The notes beneath the pieces were generated by a model that was given only the letters and a program-made list of their open reading frames with translations, was not told the origin of the DNA and did no database searches. The position numbers were made by a program, and so were the translations under genes. This document shows positions 32,855-41,186 of a DNA stretch of 59,992 nucleotides, piece by piece (position 1 is the first letter of the stretch; every line of letters begins with the position of its first letter). The DNA is from an uncultured Flavonifractor sp. (GTDB lineage Bacteria > Bacillota > Clostridia > Oscillospirales > Oscillospiraceae): the NCBI GenBank assembly GCA_947384055.1, contig CANDFO010000005.1, forward strand, positions 1 to 59,992, given 5' to 3'.

Positions 32855-33123
32855 AGTTCCTCCACCTCCTCCGGCGCGGCCCCCTGGTCCCGTCCGCCCA
32901 AGCGTCCCGCCGCCGTCTCCGGCTGGAGGGCGGAGAGTACAATATGTCCGCTGTCCATCACCAGCACCGCCCTGGTCCGCCTGCCGTACGTGGCGTCAAT
33001 CAGCACCCCGCGGTCCCTGGCCTCCTGGACCATGCGCTTGATGGGGGCTGATTCCGGGCTCACAATGGCGATCAGCCGTCCGGCCGAGACCATATTGCCA
33101 AATCCAATATTGATGAGTTTCAT
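32851..33123 (-). CDS. remA: DUF370 / RemA-like regulator
   Basis: A 90-residue protein starting MKLINIGFGNMVSAGRLIAI, the DUF370 signature; RTRAVLVMDSGHIVLSALQPET completes the domain near residue 50-72. In B. subtilis RemA is a DNA-binding activator of matrix and osmoprotection genes; in Clostridia it sits between yicC and gmk, as here, and its targets are unknown. The last 18 residues are extra and acidic. Confidence 0.92.
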   Translation of the reverse strand: MKLINIGFGNMVSAGRLIAIVSPESAPIKRMVQEARDRGVLIDATYGRRTRAVLVMDSGHIVLSALQPETAAGRLGGRDQGAAPEEVEEL

Positions 33124-33136
33124 CTCCGGCACCGCC

Positions 33137-34015
33137 TCACTCAATGTTCTGGATCTGTTCCCGGATTTTTTCAATCTCCGCTTTCATGTCCACCACATAT
33201 CCGGCGGTCTCGATGTCGCTGCATTTGGAGCCAATGGTGTTGGCCTCCCGGTTGAACTCCTGAATCAGGAAGTCCAGCTTCCGGCCTAAAATGCCCCCCT
33301 GGGCCAGCATGTGCTCCAGCTGGGACAGGTGGCTGCGCAGACGCACCAGCTCCTCGTCCACCGCCACCTTGTCGGCGAAAATGGCCGCCTCCGTGAGAAT
33401 ACGGTTTTCGTCCAGCTGCGTATTCTGGAGCACCTCAGCCATTTTGGACGACAGCCGGGCGCGGTAGTCGGCCACAATGCCGGGGGCCCGCTCCTCCACC
33501 CTGGCGGTCAGCTCGGAAATCGTCCGGGCCCGGCTCTCTACATCCAGGCGGAGCTTCTCCCCCTCCCGCTCCCGCATGGCGTCAAAATCCTTCAGTGCCA
33601 GTTCCAGCACGGCGCAGATGTCGGCAGACATGGCCTCCAGGTCCTCCTGGCTCTTTTCCACCAGGAATACATCTGGAAAACGGGAGAGCAGAGACACCGA
33701 AATATCGTCCCGCAGACTATATCTGTCCCGCAAACTGCACAGTGCCTGATAATAGCCGTCGGCCACGGGCTCATTTACCGATATGGCCACATCGCCGCGC
33801 TCAGAGGGGCCGATGGTCACAAACACATCCACCTTGCCCCGGGAGATGTGGGCCTGCACCCGGCTTTTCAGTGCGTCCTCCGCAAATACATAGATACGGG
33901 GCATCTTAATGGCGCAGTCCAGATAGCGGTTGTTCACCGAGCGCAGCTCCACCGTAATGGGCCGGCCCCGGAGCACCGCTTCTCCCCTGCCATAGCCCGT
34001 CATGCTCTTCACCAA
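33137..34015 (-). CDS. yicC: YicC/YloC family endoribonuclease
   Basis: A 292-residue protein with the YicC N-terminal domain (MVKSMTGYGRGE, VELRSVNNRYLDCAIKMPR) and the C-terminal DUF1732 domain ending RQGGILGRKLDFLIQEFNREANTIGSK-like (AQGGILGRKLDFLIQEFNRE here). Family members have recently been shown to be endoribonucleases. It is the first gene of the remA-gmk-rpoZ-priA run and has its own promoter. Confidence 0.95.
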   Translation of the reverse strand: MVKSMTGYGRGEAVLRGRPITVELRSVNNRYLDCAIKMPRIYVFAEDALKSRVQAHISRGKVDVFVTIGPSERGDVAISVNEPVADGYYQALCSLRDRYSLRDDISVSLLSRFPDVFLVEKSQEDLEAMSADICAVLELALKDFDAMREREGEKLRLDVESRARTISELTARVEERAPGIVADYRARLSSKMAEVLQNTQLDENRILTEAAIFADKVAVDEELVRLRSHLSQLEHMLAQGGILGRKLDFLIQEFNREANTIGSKCSDIETAGYVVDMKAEIEKIREQIQNIE

Positions 34016-34102
34016 GGGAAACGCCTCCCTTTTCGCGTTGATTTTCCCGGCGGAGAGCCACAGAGCGAATCCGCCGGATTCCTGACCCTCAGCCGCAGGG
34101 CT

Positions 34103-34131
34103 ATTATACCAGACTATGCCGTTTTCCGCAA
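34103..34131 (-). promoter_or_regulatory. Promoter of the yicC operon
   Basis: -35 TTGCGG, 17-base spacer, -10 TATAAT. The -35 lies inside the last codons of the preceding membrane-protein gene. The leader is about 80 nt. Confidence 0.72.
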
Positions 34132-34653
34132 CACCCTGTCAATTCGGACGGTATAAAAGGTAATGAGCTTGGAAAAGCCCAGGTCATAGACCAGAAAAGC
34201 CGCGCTGCCCGCCAGATAGACCGCCCATACATTCACAAGCACCGGCGGCAGGAAGGGCAGCAGCACCTCCCGCAGGGCAAACCACAGCAGCGTAAGCACG
34301 CCGTTGAAGCAGGCCAGCTTGCAGGCAAGCTCCAGCGGCAGACTGCCCAGCCGCTCAATGAGGCTTTTTACCATGGGCCACAGGCCGAAAAAGAGCAGAT
34401 ACAGCACCGCTCCGGACTTTTCCGGCAGGAGCAGCAGGCCCAGCAGACCCGCGGCGCCATAGCACAGAAATCCCGTTCCCAAACCGCAGGAGACCACCGC
34501 CCCCGCCGGAAAGACGCCCGCCGCCGCCACAAGTCCCAGCCGCCCGGCCGGAGCCAGCGCTGCGGCGTACAGCGTCAGCAGGGACAGTCCGCCCAGCACG
34601 CCCGCCGCCGCCGTCCGGCCGGCAGCGGTGTGTTTCAATTCACGCTGTCTCAT
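34114..34653 (-). CDS. Polytopic membrane protein of unknown function
   Basis: A 179-residue protein with five or six hydrophobic segments: LGGLSLLTLYAAALAP, LGLVAAAGVFPAGAVVSCGL, FLCYGAAGLLGLLLLP, AVLYLLFFGLWPMVKSLIE, FNGVLTLLWFALREVLLPFL and WAVYLAGSAAFLVYDLGFS. The shape recalls ECF-transporter S components, but no substrate motif is recognised. It follows the DnaJ gene after three bases and ends the cdaA-started group. Confidence 0.72.
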   Translation of the reverse strand: MRQRELKHTAAGRTAAAGVLGGLSLLTLYAAALAPAGRLGLVAAAGVFPAGAVVSCGLGTGFLCYGAAGLLGLLLLPEKSGAVLYLLFFGLWPMVKSLIERLGSLPLELACKLACFNGVLTLLWFALREVLLPFLPPVLVNVWAVYLAGSAAFLVYDLGFSKLITFYTVRIDRVLRKTA

Positions 34654-34656
34654 GAA

Positions 34657-35259
34657 TCAGTGTCCGCAGCCGCCGCACATACAGTTCATGCACATGCACA
34701 TGGTACACAGGTCGCAGGTGTCTATGCCGCCCCCGCCGTAGCCATAGGGGCGGTACGCCTGTCCCCCCTGGCGCATCATCATGACCGCCTGCCGGTACTC
34801 CCCGTTGGAGGGGTCCAGATTACAGGCCATCTGAAAATGCTGGGTGGCCTCATCCAGCCACCCCTTGCGGTAGGCGATGGAGCCCGTGAGAAAGTGCCAT
34901 TCCGCATCCTGGCCCGGGACCGAGCGCAGCAGCTGCTCCGCCCGGCTCAGGTCTCCCAGATTGATGCATTGGCGCGCCTGCTCATATACCGTCCTGCCGG
35001 AGGAATTCCGCTGCTGATAGGCGCTTTGGCTCTGATAGCTCCCCTGCGTCTGATAGCCGCCGGAGCCCCCGCTGCGCATTTTGGTGATGCTGTCATAGGC
35101 CTGGTTAATCTCCTTCATCTTCTCCTCAGCCAGGTCCGCCAGGGGATTGTTTTGATAGTTGTCCGGATGATATTTTCGGGCCAGTTCCCGGTAAGCCCGC
35201 TTGATCTGCTCGTCGCTGGCGTCGGGACTCACCCCGAGCACGCTGTAAGGGTCGCTCAT
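34657..35259 (-). CDS. DnaJ-domain protein with cysteine-rich tail
   Basis: A 200-residue protein. Residues 1-60 form a J domain with the HPD motif in LARKYHPDNYQNN, expected to stimulate a DnaK-type ATPase. A Gly/Ser/Gln linker follows, then a TPR-like helical region (ARQCINLGDLSRAEQLLRSV, GWLDEATQHFQMAC). The last residues, CDLCTMCMCMNCMCGGCGH, hold eight cysteines and a terminal His and look like a metal-binding tail. The pairing with DUF5685 (12 bases upstream) recurs in Clostridia, suggesting a shared task. Confidence 0.88.
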   Translation of the reverse strand: MSDPYSVLGVSPDASDEQIKRAYRELARKYHPDNYQNNPLADLAEEKMKEINQAYDSITKMRSGGSGGYQTQGSYQSQSAYQQRNSSGRTVYEQARQCINLGDLSRAEQLLRSVPGQDAEWHFLTGSIAYRKGWLDEATQHFQMACNLDPSNGEYRQAVMMMRQGGQAYRPYGYGGGGIDTCDLCTMCMCMNCMCGGCGH

Positions 35260-35270
35260 CGCTTCTTCTC

Positions 35271-36134
35271 CTATTGCTTTCTCTTTTTAACGGCCTTCCA
35301 GCGGCCGGTAAAAACCAACTCTTCCACCAAAGGCAGCCCCAGATACAGGATGTTATCCACCTGCGGCCCCCAGGGGCCCGGTTCCAGCAGAGCCCAGGCA
35401 GACCGGGCCAGATTCAGGGAGTGCCCCAGCGTAGTGCGCAGATAAGACCGGTTGTCCTCCTCCGTCCCGGGAAAGCGGGCGGCAATGGGGTTGTACGCGC
35501 CCCTCTGCCGGTCCTCCTCCAGGTCGTCCCAGGCATCCACCAGATAGATCCAGCGGCCCAGGTGGTACAAGAGCTGTTCCAGCGCACGGCCGCGGGCCGT
35601 TCCCTCACCGGAGGGGGCGGCGGCGCTCAGAATCCTGGCAAAGGTGTCCGCTGTCCGGTCCAGGGAGGGACACCGGCCGTCCTCCAGAGCATGCAGCTCC
35701 TCCAGACAGGTGCGCACCGTCCGGTCATACTCCGGACGCAGCCGCTCCGCCCGCCGGTAGGCCGGACGGAGCGCCAAAGAGAGCGCCCGGCCCGCCAGCC
35801 GGCTCCAGAAGCCGCCGTCCCGGACCGTGTCCCGGAGCTTCCAGTAGGTGAGAATGGTCCCGGCATCTGCCGCTGCCGCCAGTCCGCCGGAGGAGGCGCA
35901 GTATTTCTTCGTGCACCACAGCCGTGCGGGACAGCGCCGCCGCTCCAGCTCCGGACGTCCCGTCCCCTGGTCCAGCACCATGGCCAGAAAGGTAAAATCG
36001 TAGTTGAGAAAGAACCGTGCCCAAAAACCGTGGCGCCTGCCCAAAGCGTGGCACAGGCCGCAGTAGAGAGCCTCGTAGTCCCGCAGCTCCCGGACCTTCA
36101 GCTCATCCCGGTGGGGTCTGACATAACCGAACAT
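35271..36134 (-). CDS. DUF5685 family protein
   Basis: A 287-residue protein beginning MFGYVRPHRDELKVRELRDY, then YCGLCHALGRRHG, typical of DUF5685. Cysteines in CGLC, CPARLWCTKKYC could bind metal. The helical body with LYHLGRWIYLVDAWDDLEEDRQRGAYNPI (in part YLVDAWDDLEED) resembles an all-helical isoprenoid-synthase-like arrangement, a tentative remark. Function is unknown. It overlaps the rseC stop by one base and precedes the J-domain gene. Confidence 0.8.
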   Translation of the reverse strand: MFGYVRPHRDELKVRELRDYEALYCGLCHALGRRHGFWARFFLNYDFTFLAMVLDQGTGRPELERRRCPARLWCTKKYCASSGGLAAAADAGTILTYWKLRDTVRDGGFWSRLAGRALSLALRPAYRRAERLRPEYDRTVRTCLEELHALEDGRCPSLDRTADTFARILSAAAPSGEGTARGRALEQLLYHLGRWIYLVDAWDDLEEDRQRGAYNPIAARFPGTEEDNRSYLRTTLGHSLNLARSAWALLEPGPWGPQVDNILYLGLPLVEELVFTGRWKAVKKRKQ

Positions 36135-36556
36135 CAGGTCTCCGGCCCGATAGCGGTGATGCGGAAGGTGATGGCCCGGCCTCTGCGCATGCGGCGGTCG
36201 GCCAGCACCGCCAGGGCCACGCCCGCGGCAAAGCCGACTCCGCCCAGAGCCGCGCCCACCCCCTCAGACCGCCCCGCCCCCAGGAAGTACCCCAGGAAAA
36301 AGAGGAGAAAGGGCACCAGATATACCACAACGGCTGCTCCCAGGATACGTCCGGTGGAGGACTCCACCGTCACACTGTCGCCGGGCAGGGCCCGCACCGG
36401 ATTGTCCGCAATAACCGCTACCGTAGCGCTTACCATCATTTCGGAGCACCCGCCGCCGCATTTAGAGCAGTCGTGGCCGCAGGCCGACTGCCGGCGCACC
36501 GATACCTCCGCCCGTCCGTCCGGTAAAACTTTCGTCACTTTCGCTGTCTGAACCAT
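36134..36556 (-). CDS. RseC/SoxR-reducing system family protein
   Basis: A 140-residue membrane protein with the N-terminal cysteine motif ACGHDCSKCGGGCS near residue 26-38 and two membrane segments (ILGAAVVVYLVPFLLFFLGY, VGAALGGVGFAAGVALAVLA), as in RseC. Related proteins join the Rnf/Rsx electron-transport system or affect sigma-E stress signalling in proteobacteria; no rnf genes are here, so the role is open. Confidence 0.86.
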   Translation of the reverse strand: MVQTAKVTKVLPDGRAEVSVRRQSACGHDCSKCGGGCSEMMVSATVAVIADNPVRALPGDSVTVESSTGRILGAAVVVYLVPFLLFFLGYFLGAGRSEGVGAALGGVGFAAGVALAVLADRRMRRGRAITFRITAIGPET

Positions 36557-36587
36557 AGGCTCCTCCGCGCTCTGCCGTCAAATTTTG

Positions 36588-37835
36588 TCACTCCGCCTGA
36601 GCGATGGATATCACAATATTGCTGTTTCCCATAACTCCCACATCGCTGCTGCCGTCCAGGTAGACCTTTACCGGGACTGTCTGGCTGCCCAACACCACAT
36701 TGACGTCCTTCAGGTCGGCCACAATGCGCAGCTGGGAGGGCAGAACCGCGTCTACCGCCTCCTGGCTGCCCCGAATCTGGATGGTGCTGGTAAGCGTCAC
36801 CTTGTCCGCCGTATAGCCGTCAGGGACGTTGATAATCTCAATATTGCTGGCCTCAATGTCCCGGGTGGCCAGTCCCTGGATGGTAACGGTGACTTCCGCC
36901 TCGTTCAGGCCGCTGACATTGGTCAGCTCCGGGGCCAGATTGATGGCCCGGGTCAGGGTATTGGTGCGGTAGATGTTATACAGCTCAACGGGATCCAGTT
37001 TGATCTCCTTCAGCCCCTCCAGGTCGTCGGGAGCACCGGAGACCATGATGGTCTTGGGCTCGATGTCCACCACGGCGTCCTCGCCGGTGGCTCCGCCGCC
37101 GGCAATCAGCTCCACTGTCAGGGGGACCTCCTTCAGCTTGACCACCGGCAGTGTAGTGAGGATGGTCTTTTCCTCCGTCTCCACCTCCGCGGCCAGGGCC
37201 GCGCTCAGCGGCTCGCCGTTGAAGCATATGAGCTCAAAGGGGGTCTCCTGGCTGTAGGTCTCTGTCATTCCCTCCGCAGAGATCGTCACCTGGGCATGGC
37301 TGATGAGGCCGATAACCTCCTCCCTGCCCCGGATGGTAATGCTCTGGGGCGCCAGGGAGAACTGGCCCAGCTGATATTCCTCCGCCACGCTGCCGTCAAA
37401 GGCCAGGCGTACCTCCACCTGCTTCTCCGTCCAGCGGGAGACGGTGAGCTCCACCTGGTCGGGCCGCCTGTCCCGCTCGGTAATAACCTCTCCCAGGGCC
37501 GTCAAAGGATAGGAGACGCGGTAGTCCAGCTTTACCGTACCGGGCTCCGTAATGCCGGACACATCGACGGTTACGGTGATATTGCTCTTATTCAGGCGGG
37601 ACAGGGCGTCCCGCTTGCCCTGGAGAAAAAGCGTCACGGTCTGGTCCGCTCCGCCGGAGAGCATCAGCCCCCGCTCCTCCAGCCGCTCCAGGCCATTGAC
37701 AGTCAGCCGGATGCCCGAGACGGTGCCGGTGGTGTCCGGGTTTACCTCACTGCCCACATAAAGCCACAGCACAAAAGCCACCACCAGGGAGAGCACGATA
37801 TAAAAAGTCTTACTGTCCGTCAGTTTTTTCCACAT
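36588..37835 (-). CDS. cdaR: YbbR-domain protein CdaR
   Basis: A 415-residue protein with one N-terminal membrane segment (TFYIVLSLVVAFVLWLYVG, residues about 9-27) and four extracytoplasmic YbbR repeats, for example ITIRGREEVIGLISHAQVTI, IMVSGAPDDLEGLKEIKLDP and IQIRGSQEAVDAVLPSQLRI. CdaR binds and modulates CdaA. Its start overlaps cdaA by 26 bases, ensuring joint translation. Confidence 0.94.
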   Translation of the reverse strand: MWKKLTDSKTFYIVLSLVVAFVLWLYVGSEVNPDTTGTVSGIRLTVNGLERLEERGLMLSGGADQTVTLFLQGKRDALSRLNKSNITVTVDVSGITEPGTVKLDYRVSYPLTALGEVITERDRRPDQVELTVSRWTEKQVEVRLAFDGSVAEEYQLGQFSLAPQSITIRGREEVIGLISHAQVTISAEGMTETYSQETPFELICFNGEPLSAALAAEVETEEKTILTTLPVVKLKEVPLTVELIAGGGATGEDAVVDIEPKTIMVSGAPDDLEGLKEIKLDPVELYNIYRTNTLTRAINLAPELTNVSGLNEAEVTVTIQGLATRDIEASNIEIINVPDGYTADKVTLTSTIQIRGSQEAVDAVLPSQLRIVADLKDVNVVLGSQTVPVKVYLDGSSDVGVMGNSNIVISIAQAE

Positions 37836-38718
37836 CGCCCTTGTCTCCCTTCCGGCCCCGGAACAGGGCGCTGAGCTTAAACTTGGGGGCCTCGGCCTCC
37901 TCCTGCTGGGGCAGAAGCTCGTTGCGCAGCAGGCGTTCCAGGGTCTCCGGGGCCAGATGCCGCTTCAGCATGCCCCCCACCGCCACCGAGATGGAGCCTG
38001 TCTCCTCTGAGACAATGGCTACCACCGCGTCGGTCTGCTCGCTGGCCCCGATTCCCGCCCGGTGGCGCATGCCCAGGTCTCGGGACAGATTCACGTTGCC
38101 CGACATGGGCAGCATACAGCCCGCCCCCACAATGCGCCCGGAGCGGACAATCACTGCTCCGTCATGGAGAGGCGCTTTATTCCAGAAAAGATTTTTCAGC
38201 AGTTCGGCACTGACCGAACAGTCCAATGTGGTCCCGGTCTTAATGGCGTCCTCCAGCATATTTTTCCGCTCAAAGACCATCAGCGCGCCGGTCTTGCTCT
38301 TGGACAGGGCGGCATAGGCCTCCACGGTCTGGGTGATAGCGCTCTCCAGTTCGTCCTGCTCCTCCTCCTGGGCAAAGACCTTGCCGATGCTGCTGCGCCC
38401 AACCTGCTCCAGCAGGCGGCGCAGCTCCGGCTGGAACAGGATCACCAGGGCCAGCACACCCCATTCCACCACCCGCCCCAGCAGGAAGTTGACCGTATTC
38501 AGCCGCAGGACGTTGGAGCTGGACAGCCAGAGGGCCGCCAGCACAAAAAATATCCCCTTGGCCACCGCCCCGGAGCTGGTGCTCCGAATCAGCATAATGA
38601 CCCGGTAGATGAGAAACGCCATAATGAGAATGTCAATCAGGTCGGTCACGCCGAAGGGCCACACCCGCCCCCAAAAGTCCTCCGCCACTCTTATCGTGGT
38701 TTCCACAATGGTCTCCAT
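37810..38718 (-). CDS. cdaA: Diadenylate cyclase CdaA
   Basis: A 302-residue membrane enzyme making c-di-AMP, which controls potassium and osmotic balance and wall metabolism. Three membrane segments lie in the first 100 residues (ILIMAFLIYRVIML, GIFFVLAALWLSSSN, EWGVLALVILFQPELR); the DAC domain has APLHDGAVIV (near 188, DGA) and GMRHRAGIGASE (near 224, RHR). ATG 38718 was chosen over 38730 because the only purine-rich site fits it better. A promoter at 38978-39006 leaves an unusually long leader containing a MITE-like element. Confidence 0.95.
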   Translation of the reverse strand: METIVETTIRVAEDFWGRVWPFGVTDLIDILIMAFLIYRVIMLIRSTSSGAVAKGIFFVLAALWLSSSNVLRLNTVNFLLGRVVEWGVLALVILFQPELRRLLEQVGRSSIGKVFAQEEEQDELESAITQTVEAYAALSKSKTGALMVFERKNMLEDAIKTGTTLDCSVSAELLKNLFWNKAPLHDGAVIVRSGRIVGAGCMLPMSGNVNLSRDLGMRHRAGIGASEQTDAVVAIVSEETGSISVAVGGMLKRHLAPETLERLLRNELLPQQEEAEAPKFKLSALFRGRKGDKGDVEKTDGQ

Positions 38719-38800
38719 GTGTTTTCCCATCTCCCCGGACCGGCTTCGCCGGTTTTGCGGCCGCGCTCCGGGCATGCGGGCCGCTTTTCTGCAAGTCTAA

Positions 38801-38958
38801 GAGCCTGTCTAGAATCTTCAGGTGCGTCGGATGAATCGGAATTATTTTGCCCGGCAGGAAAAAAGCGCAGGAATACTAAATATATTCCGAGCATTTTTGA
38901 CGCGGCTGGACGGAAAAGGCCGGTCCAGATGGTGTGCCTGGAGATTTTGAACAGGCGC
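38801..38958. mobile_element. MITE-like element in the cdaA leader
   Basis: The ends are imperfect inverted repeats of about 22 bases: GCCTGTCTAGAATCTTCAGG at 38803 and the complement of CCTGGAGATTTTGAACAGGC ending 38956, 16 of 20 positions agreeing. The interior has no usable frame and contains a CTGGAC/GTCCAG stem. It lies between the promoter and cdaA. It is unrelated in sequence to the 9.9-10.2 kb elements. Confidence 0.5.
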
Positions 38959-38977
38959 TAAATACAAACTCTTCAAT

Positions 38978-39006
38978 ATTATACTGTATTCCTCCGCCGT
39001 TGGCAA
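38978..39006 (-). promoter_or_regulatory. Sigma-A promoter of the cdaA operon
   Basis: -35 TTGCCA, 17-base spacer, -10 TATAAT, about 250 bases before the cdaA start. No ydaO (c-di-AMP) riboswitch was recognised in the leader. Confidence 0.75.
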
Positions 39007-39037
39007 GCACAGGAAGATGAATTTTCCGTAAATACCG

Positions 39038-39082
39038 AAAAAGGGAGGACGCTGCGGACACTGCCGGTCCGCGGCATCCTCC
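39038..39082 (-). terminator. Terminator of the cysteine desulfurase-like gene
   Basis: The stem GGAGGA-GC-GCGGAC / GTCCGC-GC-TCCTCC (39044-39082, one interruption) is followed on the minus strand by CTTTTT. It closes the gene ending at 39110. Confidence 0.82.
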
Positions 39083-39109
39083 TGTTTCCTTCAGGCTCCG
39101 GAAATACGT

Positions 39110-40237
39110 TCAGGGCCGGAATACGCTCAGGCGGGCGGCCTCCTGAATCAGCCGGTCCACCTCCGCCGGGGTGTTGAAGGCGGAAAAGCTGGCCCGTACT
39201 GTCCCCGTCTCGAAGGTCCCGGCGGAACGGTGAGCCAGGGGCGCGCAGTGGAGCCCCGCCCGAACCGCGATGTCCCGCTCCCCCAGCGCCGCGGCCGCCG
39301 TCTCGCAGTCCATGCCGCCAATGTTAAAGGAGAGCACACCCGCTTGCCGTTCCGCGTTGGCCGCGGCGTACACCGTCACACCGGCCAGCCGGGACAGCCC
39401 CCGGGCCGCCCGCAGAGTCAGAGCCCGCTCCTGTTCCAAAATGGCGCCGGTCCCTCGGGCCTTCACATAGCGCAGCCCGGCCAGCAGGCCGGCCGCGCCC
39501 GGGACATTGTGGGTTCCTGCCTCCAACCGGTCGGGCAGAAAGTCCGGCATAGCCTGGTCCGCAGAGCGGCTTCCGGTACCCCCCTCCATCAGCGGGGCTG
39601 CCTCACCGCCGCACAGCAGCAGCCCGGTACCCTGGGGACCATAAAGCCCCTTGTGGCCCGGCATGGCTATGAACGCCGCCCCCAGCTCCCGCAGGTGTAC
39701 GGGGAGACATCCGGCGGACTGCGAAGCGTCCACAATCAGGGGAATCCCCCGGAAGCGGCACAGAGCGGCCACCTCCTCCAGGGGGAGAATGTAGCCGAAC
39801 ACATTGGAGACATGGGTGCAGACCACGCATTTCACATCCCCTGTGAGCTGTGCCTCAAAGGAGCTCAGCAGGGCCTGTGGGTCAAACAGGGGCCCCGAGG
39901 CTATTCTTACACTGGCTCCCATAGCGTATAGCGGCCGGGTGACGGCGTTGTGCTCATAGCCGGAGATCAGCACCGTATCTCCCGGTCCCGCCAGGGATTT
40001 GATTGCGATATTCAGGCCGTGGGTGGCGCTGGAGGTCAGCACCACCTGCTCCGGGTCATCCACATGAAACAGCTCCGCCGCCGTCTCGCGGCAGGCAAAG
40101 ACAGTCTCGGCGGCCAGCATCGCGGGCCTGTGCCCGCCCCGTCCGGGACTGGCCATGTGGCCCATGGCGTAAGAAGCCGCCCGCAGGACCGCAGGCGGCT
40201 TTTGCAGGGTTGTGGCGGCGCTGTCCAGATAGATCAT
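39110..40237 (-). CDS. Cysteine desulfurase-family PLP enzyme
   Basis: A 375-residue class V aminotransferase fold enzyme (TIGR01977-like). MIYLDSAATTLQKPPAV is the typical start; His in SSATHGLN, the PLP Lys in MPGHKGLYGPQGTGLLLC near 195, and the catalytic Cys in RAGLHCAPLAHRSAGT near 332 are present. It mobilises sulfur or selenium from cysteine/selenocysteine; no iscU or sel genes are adjacent, so the acceptor is unknown. Its start overlaps the DUF3343 gene by four bases. Confidence 0.9.
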   Translation of the reverse strand: MIYLDSAATTLQKPPAVLRAASYAMGHMASPGRGGHRPAMLAAETVFACRETAAELFHVDDPEQVVLTSSATHGLNIAIKSLAGPGDTVLISGYEHNAVTRPLYAMGASVRIASGPLFDPQALLSSFEAQLTGDVKCVVCTHVSNVFGYILPLEEVAALCRFRGIPLIVDASQSAGCLPVHLRELGAAFIAMPGHKGLYGPQGTGLLLCGGEAAPLMEGGTGSRSADQAMPDFLPDRLEAGTHNVPGAAGLLAGLRYVKARGTGAILEQERALTLRAARGLSRLAGVTVYAAANAERQAGVLSFNIGGMDCETAAAALGERDIAVRAGLHCAPLAHRSAGTFETGTVRASFSAFNTPAEVDRLIQEAARLSVFRP

Positions 40238-40488
40238 AACAGCACCTCTTTATAACTGCCGTCGCTGGACATGATATACACCCGCTTGGGGGTCAGTCCC
40301 ACCCGCCCCAATACCAGCAGCGCGCTGGCCAGATGCCGTTCAGAGACTTTCACCGCGTGGCTGCACCCCTCCCGGTCCACCGTCTTGGGGGCACGGAGAA
40401 TGTGCGCCGTAATGCCCGCCCGTTCCAGGGCGGCGGCCGTCCGCTGGGCATAAGTCAGGGAACGGCAGATAATCAAATAATAGACCAT
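40234..40488 (-). CDS. DUF3343 domain protein
   Basis: An 84-residue protein starting MVYYLIICRSLTYAQRTAAALERAG; DUF3343 domains are short and occur beside selenium-related and cysteine desulfurase genes, as here. The single conserved Cys (ICRSL) and the GCSHAVKV motif are present. A putative sulfur- or selenium-handling partner of the next enzyme is an inference. The upstream ATG at 40500 lies too near the GGAAAGGA site. Confidence 0.83.
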   Translation of the reverse strand: MVYYLIICRSLTYAQRTAAALERAGITAHILRAPKTVDREGCSHAVKVSERHLASALLVLGRVGLTPKRVYIMSSDGSYKEVLL

Positions 40489-40808
40489 TGAATGGACCAT
40501 TCCTTTCCAGGTACTTGCAAATGGCCCGCTGCCCGCTGCCGGGCAGGAGAGGAATGGGCCGGCGCCTTTCCATAACTGCGCCCAAATGAAGAACCTGTGT
40601 TCACAGCCGCTGAACGCTTTCTGGCCGGTCTTTTCCCGTCATGCTGCGTCAATTTTCCTTGTTCGGCGGGAAAAATCCCCGCTCATCCGGCATCCCCCGG
40701 TTATGAGTACAGGTTCAAACTCTTGCTCAGCGCTTCCTTTTATATCGCTCTGAACGTTCTGCCGCGCCGGGCGTTCCGCCCGAGACCGTGCACCGCACCG
40801 GTCACAGC
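40489..40808. other. Gene-free stretch upstream of DUF3343
   Basis: I see no gene or convincing promoter here. Small inverted pieces (CCGCTGCCCG/CGGGCAG, GCGGGAAAAATCCCCGC) are present. The region separates the ispDF group from the DUF3343 group and probably contains the undetected promoter of the latter. Confidence 0.4.
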
Positions 40809-40811
40809 AAA

Positions 40812-40850
40812 AAGCACTCCTCTCGCGCTATCCTATGCGCGGGAGGAGCG
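40812..40850 (-). terminator. Terminator of the carD-ispDF-unknown region
   Basis: A stem CTCCTcCCGCGC / GCGCGaGAGGAG around ATAGGATA is followed by TGCTTTTTG on the minus strand, just after the stop of the 40857 gene. Confidence 0.8.
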
Positions 40851-40856
40851 ATTGGT

Positions 40857-41186
40857 TCAGCGGGAGTAAGAGCTCCCGCCCACAGGATGCAGTTCCAGCT
40901 CCCAGTCACAGAACGGGGGCGTTACTTCATAGGTGCGGTCAAAATAGCGCCGGATGTACTGGGCCGCCCGCCGCTCGCAGTATTTGTAATTGGTGACGGC
41001 ACCGCTCTGGTCCACCTCAAGATTGTTCATAAAAATTGCAAAGGCCTGCTCCGCAAAGCTGCTCTCCTCCAAGAGAATTTCTCCCACATAGGGAACGCCT
41101 TCCAAAAGAGGATACCCCAATGTGCCGTGAGCAAACCAATAGGAAAACTGCCTGACGGCACCGCTGATATAGGGACTGACTTTCAT
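40857..41186 (-). CDS. Uncharacterised soluble protein after ispF
   Basis: A 109-residue protein, MKVSPYISGAVRQFSYWFAHGTLGYPLLEGV, not assigned to a family. The sequence is aromatic-rich (YWF, YKY, YIRRYF) and has no membrane segment. GGAGG lies seven bases before ATG 41186. It overlaps the ispF stop by four bases and is followed by a terminator, so it belongs to this operon. Confidence 0.8.
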   Translation of the reverse strand: MKVSPYISGAVRQFSYWFAHGTLGYPLLEGVPYVGEILLEESSFAEQAFAIFMNNLEVDQSGAVTNYKYCERRAAQYIRRYFDRTYEVTPPFCDWELELHPVGGSSYSR

